Notes under the pieces: model-generated | Seen by the model: the letters and a program-made list of their open reading frames with translations, nothing else | What the model was told of the DNA's origin: nothing | The model's database searches: none | Assembly (NCBI GenBank): GCA_963746605.1 | Contig: CAVVCH010000009.1 | Location: 1 to 64,000 of the forward strand | Source of the DNA: CAVQSS01 sp963746605 | GTDB taxonomy: Bacteria; Desulfobacterota; RBG-13-43-22 | Length of the DNA: 64,000 nucleotides | Direction of reading: 5' to 3' | In this document: positions 25,861 through 34,949 of the stretch, one piece after another | How positions within the stretch are numbered: position 1 is the stretch's first letter | Layout of the letters: every line of letters begins with the position of its first letter | Translations under genes and position numbers: made by a program

Positions 25861-26585
25861 AGGTCTTTCCTCCGCTGATTTATCAGGCTCTCGGCCAACG
25901 TCAGGTCTTCCGGGGTGGTAATCTTGATGTTCCCGTAGTCACCGGGAATCAGGCTGACCGCTTGCCCCAGGCGTTCCACCAGGGAAGCGTCATCCGTACC
26001 CGTGAAATTTTCCTGACTCGCTTTCTGGTGAGCCCGGTAGAGCAGGGAAAAGTCAAAAATTTGCGGCGTCTGGGCCAGCCAGATTTCCTCTCGGGGCAGG
26101 GTCTGCAATTTCCCCCCCGGGGCTAATCGTTTGACCGTATCCCGGGCCGGAACGGCTACGATGGCGGCCCCGGTCTGCCTGGCTTCCCTCAGGCCGGCTT
26201 CAATCAATTCGGGCCTGATCAAAGGGCGGACCCCGTCGTGAACTACCACCCAGGAACAATCCGACTTTATCGCCTGCAACCCATTCCAGACGGACTGCTG
26301 TCGCATCCGGCCTCCACGGACCACTTTGAGCACTTTCTTATATTGGTACTTTTCGACGATGTCCGTTTGAACCTTCGCCATTTCATCTTGCGGAACGATG
26401 ATAAAGATCTCATCCACGATCGGGCAGGCTTCAAAAACCGCGATGGTCTGCGCCAGGATAGGTTTTCCCCCCAAGAGTAAAAACTGTTTGGCCGTGGGGG
26501 ATTGCATCCGTTGACCTTTCCCGCCGGCGGTGATCAAGGCAATGGTCTTCAAGGTCTGATCTCTATTTTTTTCGGCGGCGGGCAT
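25857..26585 (-). CDS. ispD: 2-C-methyl-D-erythritol 4-phosphate cytidylyltransferase
   Basis: A 242-residue nucleotidyltransferase: LITAGGKGQRM with Lys in PTAKQFLLLGGKPIL, VVVHDGVRPL and TDDASLVE. It makes CDP-methylerythritol in the MEP pathway and is coupled to ispF by a 4-bp overlap. The 14 residues before IALITAGG are longer than usual, so a later start is possible. Confidence 0.96.
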   Translation of the reverse strand: MPAAEKNRDQTLKTIALITAGGKGQRMQSPTAKQFLLLGGKPILAQTIAVFEACPIVDEIFIIVPQDEMAKVQTDIVEKYQYKKVLKVVRGGRMRQQSVWNGLQAIKSDCSWVVVHDGVRPLIRPELIEAGLREARQTGAAIVAVPARDTVKRLAPGGKLQTLPREEIWLAQTPQIFDFSLLYRAHQKASQENFTGTDDASLVERLGQAVSLIPGDYGNIKITTPEDLTLAESLINQRRKDL

Positions 26586-26611
26586 AGCTTGCCCCCCCCT
26601 GGATGATGGTG

Positions 26612-26619
26612 AAAAAAAA
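26612..26619 (-). terminator. T-tract after rnpB
   Basis: Eight Ts on the minus strand follow the closing stem of RNase P RNA by two bases. Together with that G/C-containing stem they form a standard intrinsic termination site. Confidence 0.6.
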
Positions 26620-26621
26620 TA

Positions 26622-26992
26622 GGTGGAAGTGGATCATAAGCCGAGTCCTGTTTCCCGGTGGCTCACGCCGGCCGGGATGATGATCATTCCTCTAAGAGTC
26701 CGAATTGCTTCGGACCTCTAGCAACCAACCCGGGGGCCTTGGGCGGGCCACCCGTAACACCCCCCTATTTGGTCTTGCTCCGGATGGGGTTTACCAGGCT
26801 ATCCCGATCACTCGGGATACCGGTGGGCTCTTACCCCGCCTTTTCACCCTTACTCCGCTTGAGGCGGAGCGGTATATTTTCTGTGGCACTTTCCTTCCCG
26901 TCACCGGGACTGGGTGTTACCCAGCATCCTGCCCTATGGAGCTCGGACTTTCCTCCCGCCGAAAGGCGGGCGATCATCTGATCCACTTCCAC
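26622..26992 (-). ncRNA. rnpB: RNase P RNA (bacterial class A)
   Basis: On the minus strand the 5' part contains GAGGAAAGTCCGAGCTCC followed by ATAGGGCA, the conserved P4 and start region. The middle contains the CACAGAAA motif, and the 3' part AACAGGACTCGGCTTAT closes P4. The outer helix is formed by GTGGAAGTGGATC and its exact complement at the other end, which sets both boundaries. Length is about 371 nt. This is the catalytic RNA that trims tRNA 5' ends. It lies alone between ispD and an RNase H-like gene. Confidence 0.95.
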
Positions 26993-27005
26993 GCTATTTA
27001 GAAAC

Positions 27006-27131
27006 CGGAGTGGTGGAGTTACGGAGTACCGGAGTATTGGGTTAAAAGAAGGAGTCCTGCTTATCTTTGATCTGTGGCGATCTTTGCAGACCATCACTCC
27101 ACTACTCCGCTACTCCATCACTCCATTATTC
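27006..27131. repeat. Inverted array of GGAGT / ACTCC units
   Basis: GGAGT units recur every 7-10 bp at 27006-27040 and are mirrored by ACTCC units at 27090-27125. The arms could pair across a 50-base loop. The units are degenerate and have no uniform spacer. The array fills the gap between rnpB and the RNase H gene. Confidence 0.5.
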
Positions 27132-27135
27132 TTGG

Positions 27136-27534
27136 TTAGGCTTTAAAATGATTTTTAATGGCCTCATTGGCCAACCGGTCCGCCTCCTGGTTCTGTTCCC
27201 GGGGTATATGAATTATAGCATATTCCTGAAAACGTCTCAAAAGATCTTGCGCCTGTTGGTAGAATTTCCGCAAACGATCACTTTTTACCCGGTATTGTCC
27301 GTTAATCTGGCGGACCAGCAGTTCTGAATCCAGATGAACTTTAACCGTCTTGGCACCCAAGGACAAGGCCTCTTCGAGCGCCGCCGTCAAGGCCTGGTAT
27401 TCCGCTTCGTTATTGGTCCCATGCCCCAAGAATTTTCCGTTTTCCGACCGGATCTGTCCCTGGGGATCGCGGATGTGCCATCCGGCCCCGGAAGGCCCGG
27501 GATTTCCTTTAGCCGCCCCATCGGAAAATACCAC
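27136..27534 (-). CDS. RNase HI family protein
   Basis: A 132-residue domain beginning VFSDGAAKGNPGPSGAGW, with the catalytic Asp, then NNEAEYQALTAALEEAL (Glu), LDSELLVRQING (Asp) and a final Asp in NQEADRLANEA. It cleaves RNA of RNA-DNA hybrids. The GTG at 27534 has no clear ribosome binding site and the frame extends a further dozen codons toward the upstream zinc-ribbon gene, so the start is uncertain. Confidence 0.9.
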   Translation of the reverse strand: MVFSDGAAKGNPGPSGAGWHIRDPQGQIRSENGKFLGHGTNNEAEYQALTAALEEALSLGAKTVKVHLDSELLVRQINGQYRVKSDRLRKFYQQAQDLLRRFQEYAIIHIPREQNQEADRLANEAIKNHFKA

Positions 27535-27573
27535 CCAGGACCCGGCAGCCTGTTTTTTGAAAGCAGACAGGGT

Positions 27574-28299
27574 CTATTCCTTGGCGGCTTCGGGTTTCCC
27601 CGAATAAAATAAGATCCGCAGACAGTTCGGGCAACTGATTATCCGGTCGCACCGTTGGATTTCGTTGAATAACTGTTGGGGAATTTGCATATGACAGGTC
27701 ATACAGGCGGCGTTGCGAACCTCGGCCAGGGCCAAACCGCGCAACCGATCCCTCAAAAATTCATATTGCCGGAGATGCGCCTGCTCCACCCCGGCGGCCG
27801 CCTTTTTCCGATCCTCCTCAAGCCGGGCTAATTCCTCTCCATAAACCTCACCGGCCTTTTCCCATTTTTCTTTTTGGGTTTTACCGGCCGCGATCTTCGC
27901 ATCTAACGCTTTTTTTTGCTCCCGAACCTGTAGGGTCAAGGCCTCCATTTGTTCCATCAGTTCTAAAAGGGCGTCTTCCTGGCTCCCCTTGCTTCTGTTC
28001 AATTCATCAATCTCGGTGAGCATGGCCTTATATTCTTTATTGTTCTTTACCTCCATCAGTTTGGTCCGGCTTTTTTTTATTTTCTGGTCGATTTGCTCGA
28101 CTTCCTTCTCCAGACCGCGCCGCTGTTTCTTCACTTCCTCCAAGCCGTTCGCAAAGGTCTCATAGGCTTGTCGGGCCGTTTGGAGTTCCAAATCAATCCC
28201 GGCCAAACGACGGGGAGTCTCCTCGGTTTGGACCTTCACTTGTTGAATATCGTTATCGATGCGCTGCAGACAAACCAATTGACGAATTTGTTCCTCCAT
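27574..28299 (-). CDS. Coiled-coil and C4 zinc-ribbon protein (DUF164/CdsZ-like)
   Basis: A 241-residue protein. Residues 1-180 are almost wholly coiled coil (LQRIDNDIQQVKVQTEE onward). The C-terminus has a zinc ribbon with Cys pairs CMTC and CPNC. Family length and order match the DUF164/zf-RING_7 proteins. The function is not settled. It is next to the Nif3-like gene, a frequent pairing in Deltaproteobacteria in my recollection. Confidence 0.88.
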   Translation of the reverse strand: MEEQIRQLVCLQRIDNDIQQVKVQTEETPRRLAGIDLELQTARQAYETFANGLEEVKKQRRGLEKEVEQIDQKIKKSRTKLMEVKNNKEYKAMLTEIDELNRSKGSQEDALLELMEQMEALTLQVREQKKALDAKIAAGKTQKEKWEKAGEVYGEELARLEEDRKKAAAGVEQAHLRQYEFLRDRLRGLALAEVRNAACMTCHMQIPQQLFNEIQRCDRIISCPNCLRILFYSGKPEAAKE

Positions 28300-28331
28300 C
28301 CGATTCCCCTTACATTGAAGTCGTTTCCCAG

Positions 28332-29450
28332 TTAAAAATAACGACAGGTGGGATCACCCGGTTCCAGGTGAATCCGGACCTCCAACTCCCAACCCTGCGC
28401 CTCCGAGGCTTCGGTCAATTGCCGGCCTAAAACCGGGAGGATCCATTTTTCAGAAACATAGTGGCCAATGCTGACCAAGGCCATGCCCTCCCCCGAAAAC
28501 TCCACGGAAGGATGATGTCCGATCTCACCGGTTATGAAAACCTGGGCCTGAGCGGCCAAAGCGGCCGGAATCAAAGAACGCCCGGCGCCCCCGCAGACAG
28601 CGGCCCGCTCTATTGTTTCCGGAATCTTTCCGGCAACTTGGATACAAGGCGCTTCGGCAGCCTCCCGCAGGAAAGTGATAAATCGATCCCAGGATAGCGG
28701 GGGTTCATACATCCCCAGCCGCCCTATCCCCACCCCGACCGCGCAGTTCTGAAGGGGGTAGAGGTCATAGGCCATCTCCTCATAGGGATGGGCGAGACGC
28801 AAACGTCTAAGCAATTCATCGGCTTGCGCCCTTGGGACCTGAACCTCCAACCGGGTTTCCGCTGCCCGGCTTTCAAGCCCGGCTTTTCCCTGAAAGGGAT
28901 GGGACCCGGATTCGGGGGTAAATCGCCCTTCCCCGCGGGCGGAGAAGGTGCAAAACCGATAGGGGCCGATTTGACCGATACCCGGAAATTTAAGGGCTTC
29001 CTGCAGACTTTCTTCATAACCCGCCGGAACAAAGACTACCAGTTTACAGAGATCCCTGACTTTTTCCTCCAGAGGTTTCAACCGGGTTAACCCCAATCGT
29101 CGGGCCAGGGCCGTGCTGACCCCTTCCGGGGCCGCATCCAGGTTGGTGTGGGCCACCCAGAGGGCGATCTCCCCCCGGATCAGCTCCCGAACCGTCCGAC
29201 CGGGCTCCTGATCATACCGGATCCGGCTAATTGGCTGGAATAATAAAGGATGGTGGCAAAGAAGCAGTTGAATGGATTCAGAGGCCGCCCACTGAACCGT
29301 TCGGGAGGAGGCCTCCAGGGCGATTCCCAGACGCCGAACCGCTTGCCCCGGATCGCCCACCTGTAGTCCGACTCGGTCCCAATCCTCGGCCCAATGAGGA
29401 GGATATTGGGAATCGAGCCAATGGGTGATTTCTTTTATGGTGACCGCCAT
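28332..29450 (-). CDS. Nif3-like dinuclear metal centre protein (DUF34/YqfO type)
   Basis: A 372-residue protein. The N-terminal half has VGLQVGDP and LLLCHHPLLFQP, and the C-terminal half has CGGAGRSLI and TGEIGHH, which supply the two-metal site. Between them is the roughly 110-residue CutA-like insertion seen in the longer YqfO subgroup. It is a hexameric cytosolic protein, sometimes annotated as GTP cyclohydrolase I type 2; the function is debated. It begins a minus-strand transcript with the zinc-ribbon and RNase H genes. Confidence 0.93.
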   Translation of the reverse strand: MAVTIKEITHWLDSQYPPHWAEDWDRVGLQVGDPGQAVRRLGIALEASSRTVQWAASESIQLLLCHHPLLFQPISRIRYDQEPGRTVRELIRGEIALWVAHTNLDAAPEGVSTALARRLGLTRLKPLEEKVRDLCKLVVFVPAGYEESLQEALKFPGIGQIGPYRFCTFSARGEGRFTPESGSHPFQGKAGLESRAAETRLEVQVPRAQADELLRRLRLAHPYEEMAYDLYPLQNCAVGVGIGRLGMYEPPLSWDRFITFLREAAEAPCIQVAGKIPETIERAAVCGGAGRSLIPAALAAQAQVFITGEIGHHPSVEFSGEGMALVSIGHYVSEKWILPVLGRQLTEASEAQGWELEVRIHLEPGDPTCRYF

Positions 29451-29462
29451 CCGCTATTAAAC

Positions 29463-29497
29463 AAAAAGGGCGCCCGCTTAGCGTGGCACCCTTTTTA
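29463..29497. terminator. Bidirectional hairpin terminator
   Basis: The arms AAAAAGGGCGCCCGCT and AGCGTGGCACCCTTTTT form a stem with A- and T-tracts on its two sides. It lies between the Nif3-like gene and the CAU tRNA and could stop transcription from either direction. Confidence 0.65.
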
Positions 29498-29590
29498 GGT
29501 CATCCCATTCCATGCCCGGTTTGGGAATTCGTTTTTTACTGTTTTGATGGAGCATAATTTTATTTCGAATCTTCGCACAATGATCATTAG

Positions 29591-29666
29591 TGGTGGGCCC
29601 ACCTGGCCTCGAACCAGGGACCTTCCGGTTATGAGCCGGTGGCTCTTCCAACTGAGCTATGGGCCC
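29591..29666 (-). tRNA. tRNA with CAU anticodon (Met or Ile2)
   Basis: A full 76-nt cloverleaf with encoded CCA: acceptor GGGCCCA/TGGGCCC, D-arm GCTC...GAGC, anticodon stem CCGGC/GCCGG with loop TCATAA and anticodon CAT at 29631-29633, and T-arm with GTTCGAG. A CAU tRNA may be elongator Met or lysidine-modified Ile2. The G-rich acceptor leans toward Ile2, but I cannot settle it. It is not initiator Met, since the first pair is G-C. Confidence 0.93.
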
Positions 29667-29679
29667 ACCCAAATTTATT

Positions 29680-29708
29680 AATGTAGGCGAACTGGTTTAG
29701 AAAGTCAA
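29680..29708 (-). promoter_or_regulatory. Sigma-70 promoter of the CAU tRNA
   Basis: The minus strand reads TTGACT, 17 bases, TACATT, ending 14 bp before the tRNA 5' end. Hexamers and spacing match a housekeeping promoter. Confidence 0.65.
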
Positions 29709-29935
29709 TGGATATTCCCCTTTTTTGTCACGCAACGATTTCCTTTTTCCTGGTATAATCCGATCTTGATCGGGTTTAGGATCCGTCCAAAGGGCACGAA
29801 TTTCCAAAATCCCTCTTGGAATCGCGGTTCGGAGAAATGCCGTATCTTCCAAAAATTTATCCCTCAAACTCCATCACGGTTATTGGCAGCCTCTAGCCCG
29901 ACAACACCCACAACCAATCCCCTTTAAGAACGAAT

Positions 29936-29986
29936 AAAAGGGATCAGGGGCAAAGAACAAGAAAACGCCCCCGATCCCTTTTTTTC
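29936..29986 (-). terminator. Intrinsic terminator of the Spy-like gene
   Basis: The arms AAAAGGGATCAGGGGC and GCCCCCGATCCCTTTT form a long stem around a roughly 16-base loop. A T-tract follows on both strands. It lies 15 bp beyond the Spy-like gene's stop codon. The rest of the 29667-30000 gap holds the tRNA promoter and nothing else recognisable. Confidence 0.7.
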
Positions 29987-30000
29987 AATTTAAACCATCT

Positions 30001-30444
30001 TTATGGCTGGGCCTGTTTGGAGCTGGCCTGGGCCTGCAGCGCAGCCCGTTGCTCCGACGTTAACACGTTCCAGACGATTTGGTTATAAAGAACGGCCCGG
30101 TTCTCCGCCAGCTTACTGATCTGGGGCACTATATTGGCATCAACCTGGCCCTTGATCTGGTCCTCTGGCAATTGGCCGGACAATATAGTTATTTTAAGAT
30201 CCCGTCGTGCTTGGAATAAAGCGGTCCGCGCCGCCTTCATCTGTTCGCGGTTTTGCTGAAAAATCCCCTTGATTTGAGTTTTCTGTTCGTCGGTCAATGG
30301 GACCCCGGCCTTGGCCAGTATCCATTTGAGGTGCTTCCCCTCAAACCCACGTCCGCCATGCCCTCCAAAGGCGTAGGCTTCGTAAGCGCTGAAGCAAAAA
30401 ACCATCAAAACAAGCATCGATACTATTTTAGTTCCGGTTTTCAT
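30001..30444 (-). CDS. Spy/CpxP family periplasmic chaperone-like protein
   Basis: A 147-residue exported protein with a signal peptide ending near YEAYAFG. The mature part is helical with the two family repeats LTDEQKTQIKGIFQQNREQM and LTSEQRAALQAQ. Such proteins form cradle-shaped dimers in the periplasm that protect unfolded proteins and bind metals. It is a single gene with its own terminator. Confidence 0.88.
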   Translation of the reverse strand: MKTGTKIVSMLVLMVFCFSAYEAYAFGGHGGRGFEGKHLKWILAKAGVPLTDEQKTQIKGIFQQNREQMKAARTALFQARRDLKITILSGQLPEDQIKGQVDANIVPQISKLAENRAVLYNQIVWNVLTSEQRAALQAQASSKQAQP

Positions 30445-30534
30445 TAGATTTTCTCCTTTCTGGAAAATTCCATGAACTTGACTGGTTGAAAAATTTCAAG
30501 GAGTAAGACGACCATCTTTCTCCAAAGATCGATT

Positions 30535-30828
30535 TTAACAGCGAAGGATCGGGTTGATTCTTTCGAGGGAGAAGGTTTGGGGAAAGGAGTGAAAGGCCAG
30601 GCGGCCTATCGGGAGGAAAATAGGAATTAGGGTCGGGATAATAGGAAAAGACTGTTTTTTCATGATGGATGAAAAGCTATCGAGGTCCGGGTTCTCAAAT
30701 TGGGGTAAGGCGGCCAGGAAATCGGCTTCATTCAACAGTGAGTACCCACTATAGATGGGAATTCCGATGAACCATCCGGCAAAGATAATAATCAATATGG
30801 CATTGATCTTATTGAAATGGTGTTTCAT
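30535..30828 (-). CDS. Small membrane-associated hypothetical protein
   Basis: A 97-residue protein with one clear hydrophobic helix at residues 9-30 (INAILIIIFAGWFIGIPIYSG) and a second weaker stretch at 62-77. No family is recognised and no strong ribosome binding site precedes the ATG. It lies between the Spy-like gene and the YYYPPP protein. Confidence 0.45.
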   Translation of the reverse strand: MKHHFNKINAILIIIFAGWFIGIPIYSGYSLLNEADFLAALPQFENPDLDSFSSIMKKQSFPIIPTLIPIFLPIGRLAFHSFPQTFSLERINPILRC

Positions 30829-30875
30829 AGCTCGTTATCTTAGGTCTATTCTCGAAGTATGGAGTTAGACTTCCA

Positions 30876-31386
30876 TTACCTTACCGTGTACCCCCGGCCA
30901 TCAAGGCAGGCCCCCAAGGCCCGTTGGTAATCCGCACTTTTTTGACCGATCTGAACAGGAGGCATATCACTGGGCGGCGGCTTGGTCGGGTCATATTCAG
31001 TCTGGCCTAAGGCCCAGTTGTGGCAATCGTTGCGATCCATCTCCAGTTTCTCCTGGGTCTGACCCTGGCGAGGGTAGATGAAGAGCTGGACTCCAGGCGG
31101 CGGTGCCTGGGCGCTTTCTCGCGGAAGGGTCTCCGGTGACGGTGGAGGTGAACCATAAGCCGGAGGCGGGATAATCATAGGCAGGCGGAGGATAATAATA
31201 GGCTGGAGGCGGATAATAATAACGCGGCGGGTAGTAGTAGTGAGGGCTCAGGCCCCAGCTAAGGGCCCCGCCGATAATCAATCCGGGGAGGAACCAGCCG
31301 AACCCGCTGTGGGCCTCCGCTTGTTTGGCGGGAATAAAAAAAGTGAGCATCGAACAGATGGTTAACAAAACGATGAACTTTTTCAT
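30876..31386 (-). CDS. Exported proline/tyrosine-rich protein (frameshift at 31168-31170)
   Basis: A signal peptide (MKKFIVLLTICSMLTFFIPA) and a short hydrophobic segment (FLPGLIIGGALSWG) are followed by repeats of YYYPPPAY. In the original frame the repeat breaks off as DYPASGLW. Removing one C from a CCC run restores DYPPPAYGSPPPSP and leads to a conserved-looking end, QEKLEMDRNDCHNWALGQTEYDP and YQRALGACLDGRGYTV. The whole is about 169 residues. The end has the pattern of small envelope proteins with two Cys residues that may form a disulfide. The function is unknown. Confidence 0.7.
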
Positions 31387-31642
31387 TTGGATTCTCCTAA
31401 GCTCGGATTGCCTGATAAAATATCCTCATCGTTTGAAATGATCATAGTTTTTTAGACCAGGGGGTATTTGATTAGGTTAAATTTGTTTTTATAGTTTTGA
31501 ATAAGGATTTTCGGTCGGTATTTAACCTTTTTAAGGTCCTGAACCACTAAATTTAATAAGGATCTATTAAACAACACCTCTTATAATTGGCAGATAAGTC
31601 CAAGTATTGTTGGCGTCTAATAGGACGACGAGAGCTTCATCC

Positions 31643-33767
31643 ATGACACGTGCTCTGCGATTTGTGAAACAGGTCACCGAGAGAAACCCTTCGGCCATTT
31701 GCCTGCTAATCGCGCTGGTTACATTGTCCATTGACTTGGTCACAGGACGAGATATTCGCTTTCCTCTCCTGTATGTTATCCCCATTGGCCTAGCGGCGTG
31801 GATGGACAGGAAGACCCTGGCCTATGTCTTATCCATCCTGCTCCCAGTGATGAGAGTCTATTTTGAAGTTCTTTGGCAGGTACCTGAATTGCTTCCCATA
31901 GAGAGCATCAATGCCGCAATCGAAGCACTCGCCCTATCATTGTATGTGTACTTGATGGGCCGAAAGGCCATTCAGACAAAACAGATGAAGAAGGCCCTCA
32001 CGACGAAGGACGAAGAGATGCAGCATCTTCGCGCCTTCTCCCGATTGGTGGGCACGACCCTGCAAGGCAGAGGGATTTCTCCTGGATTGGCGGACGGGGT
32101 GGCCGTGGTCTACCTGCCGGATCATGAATCCACATTCGGCGAGCCAAACATTTCTCCCAATGACGTGGAATCGGAGATAGACCGGCTTGACCGCGCCTTG
32201 GAGGCGTCAATCCTCGAGTTGGAAAACATCCGGAAGCAGTTTCAGCGCCAACAGGCGGACAATGAGATCGATCTGGTTGAGATACGCCTGGCCATGCTCA
32301 ACGATCCTTCCTTTCCGCAGAAATGCAAACGGCGGGTGCGTGAGGATCTCGTCGGGGTCGAACACGCCGTGCAGGCCGAGGTCCGAGAAATGGAGCGGCG
32401 GTTCCAGGGGTCGAAACAGGAATTCATGCGGGAGCGCAGCGCCGACGTGCGCGACCTCGGTCATCAGGTTCTGCGCAACCTCAGAACCTCGGGGAAGCGG
32501 GCCTCGAACCGACTGACCGCCCTCCCGCCGGGAACAATTCTGGTCTCCGAGGAACTCCTTTTGTCCGATGCGCTGCGGATCGATCCCGTCAACCTGGCCG
32601 CCATCGTCACCGAGAGGACGGGTCCCGCGTCGCATGTCGCGATCCTGGCCCGAGGCAGACACATTCCGGCTGTCTGCGACATCAAGGACGCCACGTTGCT
32701 GCTGGCCTCTGGAGACCGTTTGCTGGTGGATGCGGAAGCGGGAACCGTTACGGTGGCCCCGACCCAGGCGCAGGCGGCGCGCTTTGCGTCGCGCAAGACG
32801 CAATCCGCCCTGTTCGCGACCGTCGCCGCGCAGGAGCCGGTCCAGCCATGCATCACGAAGGATGGTGTGGATATCGGGTTACAGGCGAATATCGGCCGCC
32901 CGGACGAGGCGCGCCTAGTCCTGGAGCATCGACTGGACGGCGTAGGCCTGTTTCGCTCGGAATTCCTGTTTCTGGAGGCCGAACGGCCGCCGGACCTGGA
33001 GACTCAAACGGCGGCCTATTCCGAGGTGGCAGGCATGCTTGATCCGCGGCCGGTCGTCATCCGCACGATGGATCTCGGCGGGGACAAGATGCCGCGCTTT
33101 GACGGCATCGCCAACGATATGGCTTTGCGCACCGGCCTGCGCGGTCTGGCCTATTCCCTGGCCGAGAAAGCCATGTTCCGCACCCAGATCCTGGCGATCC
33201 TCCGAGCCGCCCAAAGAGGTAATGTGAAAATCATGTTCCCCATGGTCATGGGCGTGGCCGACTTAAGCGAGGCCTGCCGTTTGGTGGATGAAGTGTTGCA
33301 GAGCGAGCAACTCAGCAAACGACCACCTATCGGGGCCATGATTGAGACTCCGGCCGCGGCGTTTGATATCCGGGGGATTTTGCAAATCGTGGATTTTGTC
33401 TCCATTGGGACCAACGATCTCGCCCACTCCATCTTGGCCATGGACCGTGGATCACAGGGACATTCCGGGGTGCTTTCGTTTCTTCATCCCTCCGTGCTGC
33501 GGGCCACGGAGCAGATCAGTCCGGGCCGCCGTGGACCAAGGGGTGGCCGTAGCCGTATGCGGGGAAGCGGCCAGTGATCCCTCGGTCGCCTGCCTGTTGG
33601 TTGGAATGGGCGTCAGGGACCTCAGCCTGAATCCATTTCTGGCTGCCCGTGTACGCCACGCTATCCGACAGGTGACGATTGATCAGGCCCAAGCCCTCGC
33701 CAAAGAGGCCCTCGGTGCCACCACCCCCAAGGAAGTTCAGGAGATCGTCGCCTCGGCATTTCATTAA
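31643..33767 (+). CDS. Membrane-anchored PTS enzyme I-like PEP phosphotransferase (frameshift at 33518)
   Basis: Residues 20-110 contain three or four hydrophobic segments and a short coiled coil, followed by a full enzyme I: the start GISPGLADGVAVVYLP, the phospho-histidine in GPASHVAILARG, the substrate loop RTMDLGGDKMPRF, and MIETPAAAFDI. The frame then fails near 33518; removing one A restores VRAAVDQGVAVAVCGEAASDP with the catalytic Cys and ends at 33767. Total length is about 708 residues. Normal EI is soluble, so the anchor is unusual. No HPr or EII gene is near. Probably it phosphorylates a regulatory HPr-like protein at the membrane; this is inferred. ATG 31643 is preferred to TTG 31607. 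Confidence 0.85.
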
Positions 33768-33788
33768 AAAAATGAGGAGGGTAGATCT

Positions 33789-34229
33789 ATGTCAAGAAAT
33801 CGAAACAAATTGCCTTTACGGGCCCACAAAAGAATTTGGATTGTATTTCTAGTTATGCTGACAGGTTTTGTTTCTTTGACAATAGCCAATGAGCTTTTGG
33901 ATTTACCCCATTACCTGTTTGGTGACGAACCAACAAAATTTTCCCAACGAAAAGGTGAAGTTATCTTTGAGTTAGTGATATACTTCTTTGTTATATTTTC
34001 TTCGTATCACTACTTTCGAAAGAAATTAGAGAAGGAAATTAAAATTCTTGAAGGTTTTATCCCCATTTGTGCCCATTGCAAAAAGATCAGACAAGACATC
34101 GATTGGAAAGCATTGGAAGACTATATCAGTGCAAATTCCCTTGCGAAGTTTAGCCATTCGATTTGCCCTGACTGCCTAACGAAACACTATCCGGAATATG
34201 CTGACAAATTACTCAAAGAGAAAAGATAA
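33789..34229 (+). CDS. Membrane protein with C-terminal zinc-ribbon (CAHCKKIR) domain
   Basis: A 146-residue protein with two predicted membrane helices (about residues 17-36 and 58-78) and a charged linker, then the domain ILEGFIPICAHCKKIRQD...ICPDCLTKHYPE. That Cys4 domain is usually found at the end of sensor kinases and diguanylate cyclases; here it stands on a small membrane protein. The start follows AGGAGG. It lies 21 bp after the enzyme I-like gene and is probably co-transcribed, hinting at a joint signalling role. Confidence 0.78.
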   Translation: MSRNRNKLPLRAHKRIWIVFLVMLTGFVSLTIANELLDLPHYLFGDEPTKFSQRKGEVIFELVIYFFVIFSSYHYFRKKLEKEIKILEGFIPICAHCKKIRQDIDWKALEDYISANSLAKFSHSICPDCLTKHYPEYADKLLKEKR

Positions 34230-34539
34230 TCCCTAATGCCCCTCGTAGATCAAGCATAGAAGTCCATCGTATTTTCTTAAGCGAATTCGATCCGTCGTCA
34301 ACCTATACGCCGAAAGAATTATCCAATACCAGACCTACGCCCACAGTTGTTTGTTCTCTGGCCGGCTCTAGGATTCAAACGGTAACGTTGAGGCTACCGC
34401 ACGGACTGCACATCCTGTTGCAGTTTGGCTAAGGCCGTCTGAACATCTGATAAGGGAAACAAAATACCGCCCTTGCCGGTTTTCACTGGAACATGGATTC
34501 ACCAGCACTAAAAAACGAATTCTCAAGGAGAACGCTACC
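34230..34539. other. 310-bp intergenic region, nothing recognised
   Basis: No protein-like frame, tRNA or strong hairpin was found. The last 30 bp hold the ribosome binding site (AAGGAG) of the following gene. Confidence 0.5.
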
Positions 34540-34869
34540 ATGCCTCAGCGAAGAATGAACCAGCCGCTCGAAGAGGACATTTGCATCCACCTTTTTTCGG
34601 TATCAGCCGCCATGGTCGGTGTCTGCCTGACGGTAATCGGCCTTATTCGCGTTATTATTTCCACCCAGAAGATCGATACCTTGGCCGACGATCTTCTTTC
34701 TGTCGACGCCCTTTTCTTTCTCTGCTCCTGTCTTTGCAGTTATTGGGCCTTGCGAATGCGCAGTATTCGTCGCATGCATCGCCTGGAAAGGATGGCCGAT
34801 GCGGCCTTCGTCCTGGGCTTGATTTTGATGGTGGCCGTCTGCGGGATCATTACCTATTCTATTTTTTAG
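34540..34869 (+). CDS. Hypothetical membrane protein
   Basis: A 109-residue protein with three hydrophobic segments (about residues 16-38, 50-68 and 86-107) and a basic loop RMRSIRRMHRLERM between the last two. An AAGGAG lies 10 bp before the ATG. I do not recognise the family. It stands alone, followed by a PDZ-like remnant. Confidence 0.6.
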   Translation: MPQRRMNQPLEEDICIHLFSVSAAMVGVCLTVIGLIRVIISTQKIDTLADDLLSVDALFFLCSCLCSYWALRMRSIRRMHRLERMADAAFVLGLILMVAVCGIITYSIF

Positions 34870-34949
34870 AAAAGGCGGGCCTAAAAGCACAAGACATCAT
34901 CCTGGCGGTCAATGGGAGACCGGTGGACAATCATCATCTCTATCACCGA
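34869..34949 (+). pseudogene. PDZ-domain remnant
   Basis: In the frame from 34869, EKAGLKAQDIILAVNGRPVD is a textbook PDZ carboxylate-loop and beta-strand segment, as in DegP-like proteases. Nothing PDZ-like lies before it, and after about 27 codons the frame runs into the opposite-strand efflux gene. It is a short relic of a lost gene, cut at the end of the RND operon. Confidence 0.55.

Noticed and set aside
27006..27131. Possible CRISPR or VNTR
   Set aside because: GGAGT/ACTCC units are degenerate and mirrored without spacers.
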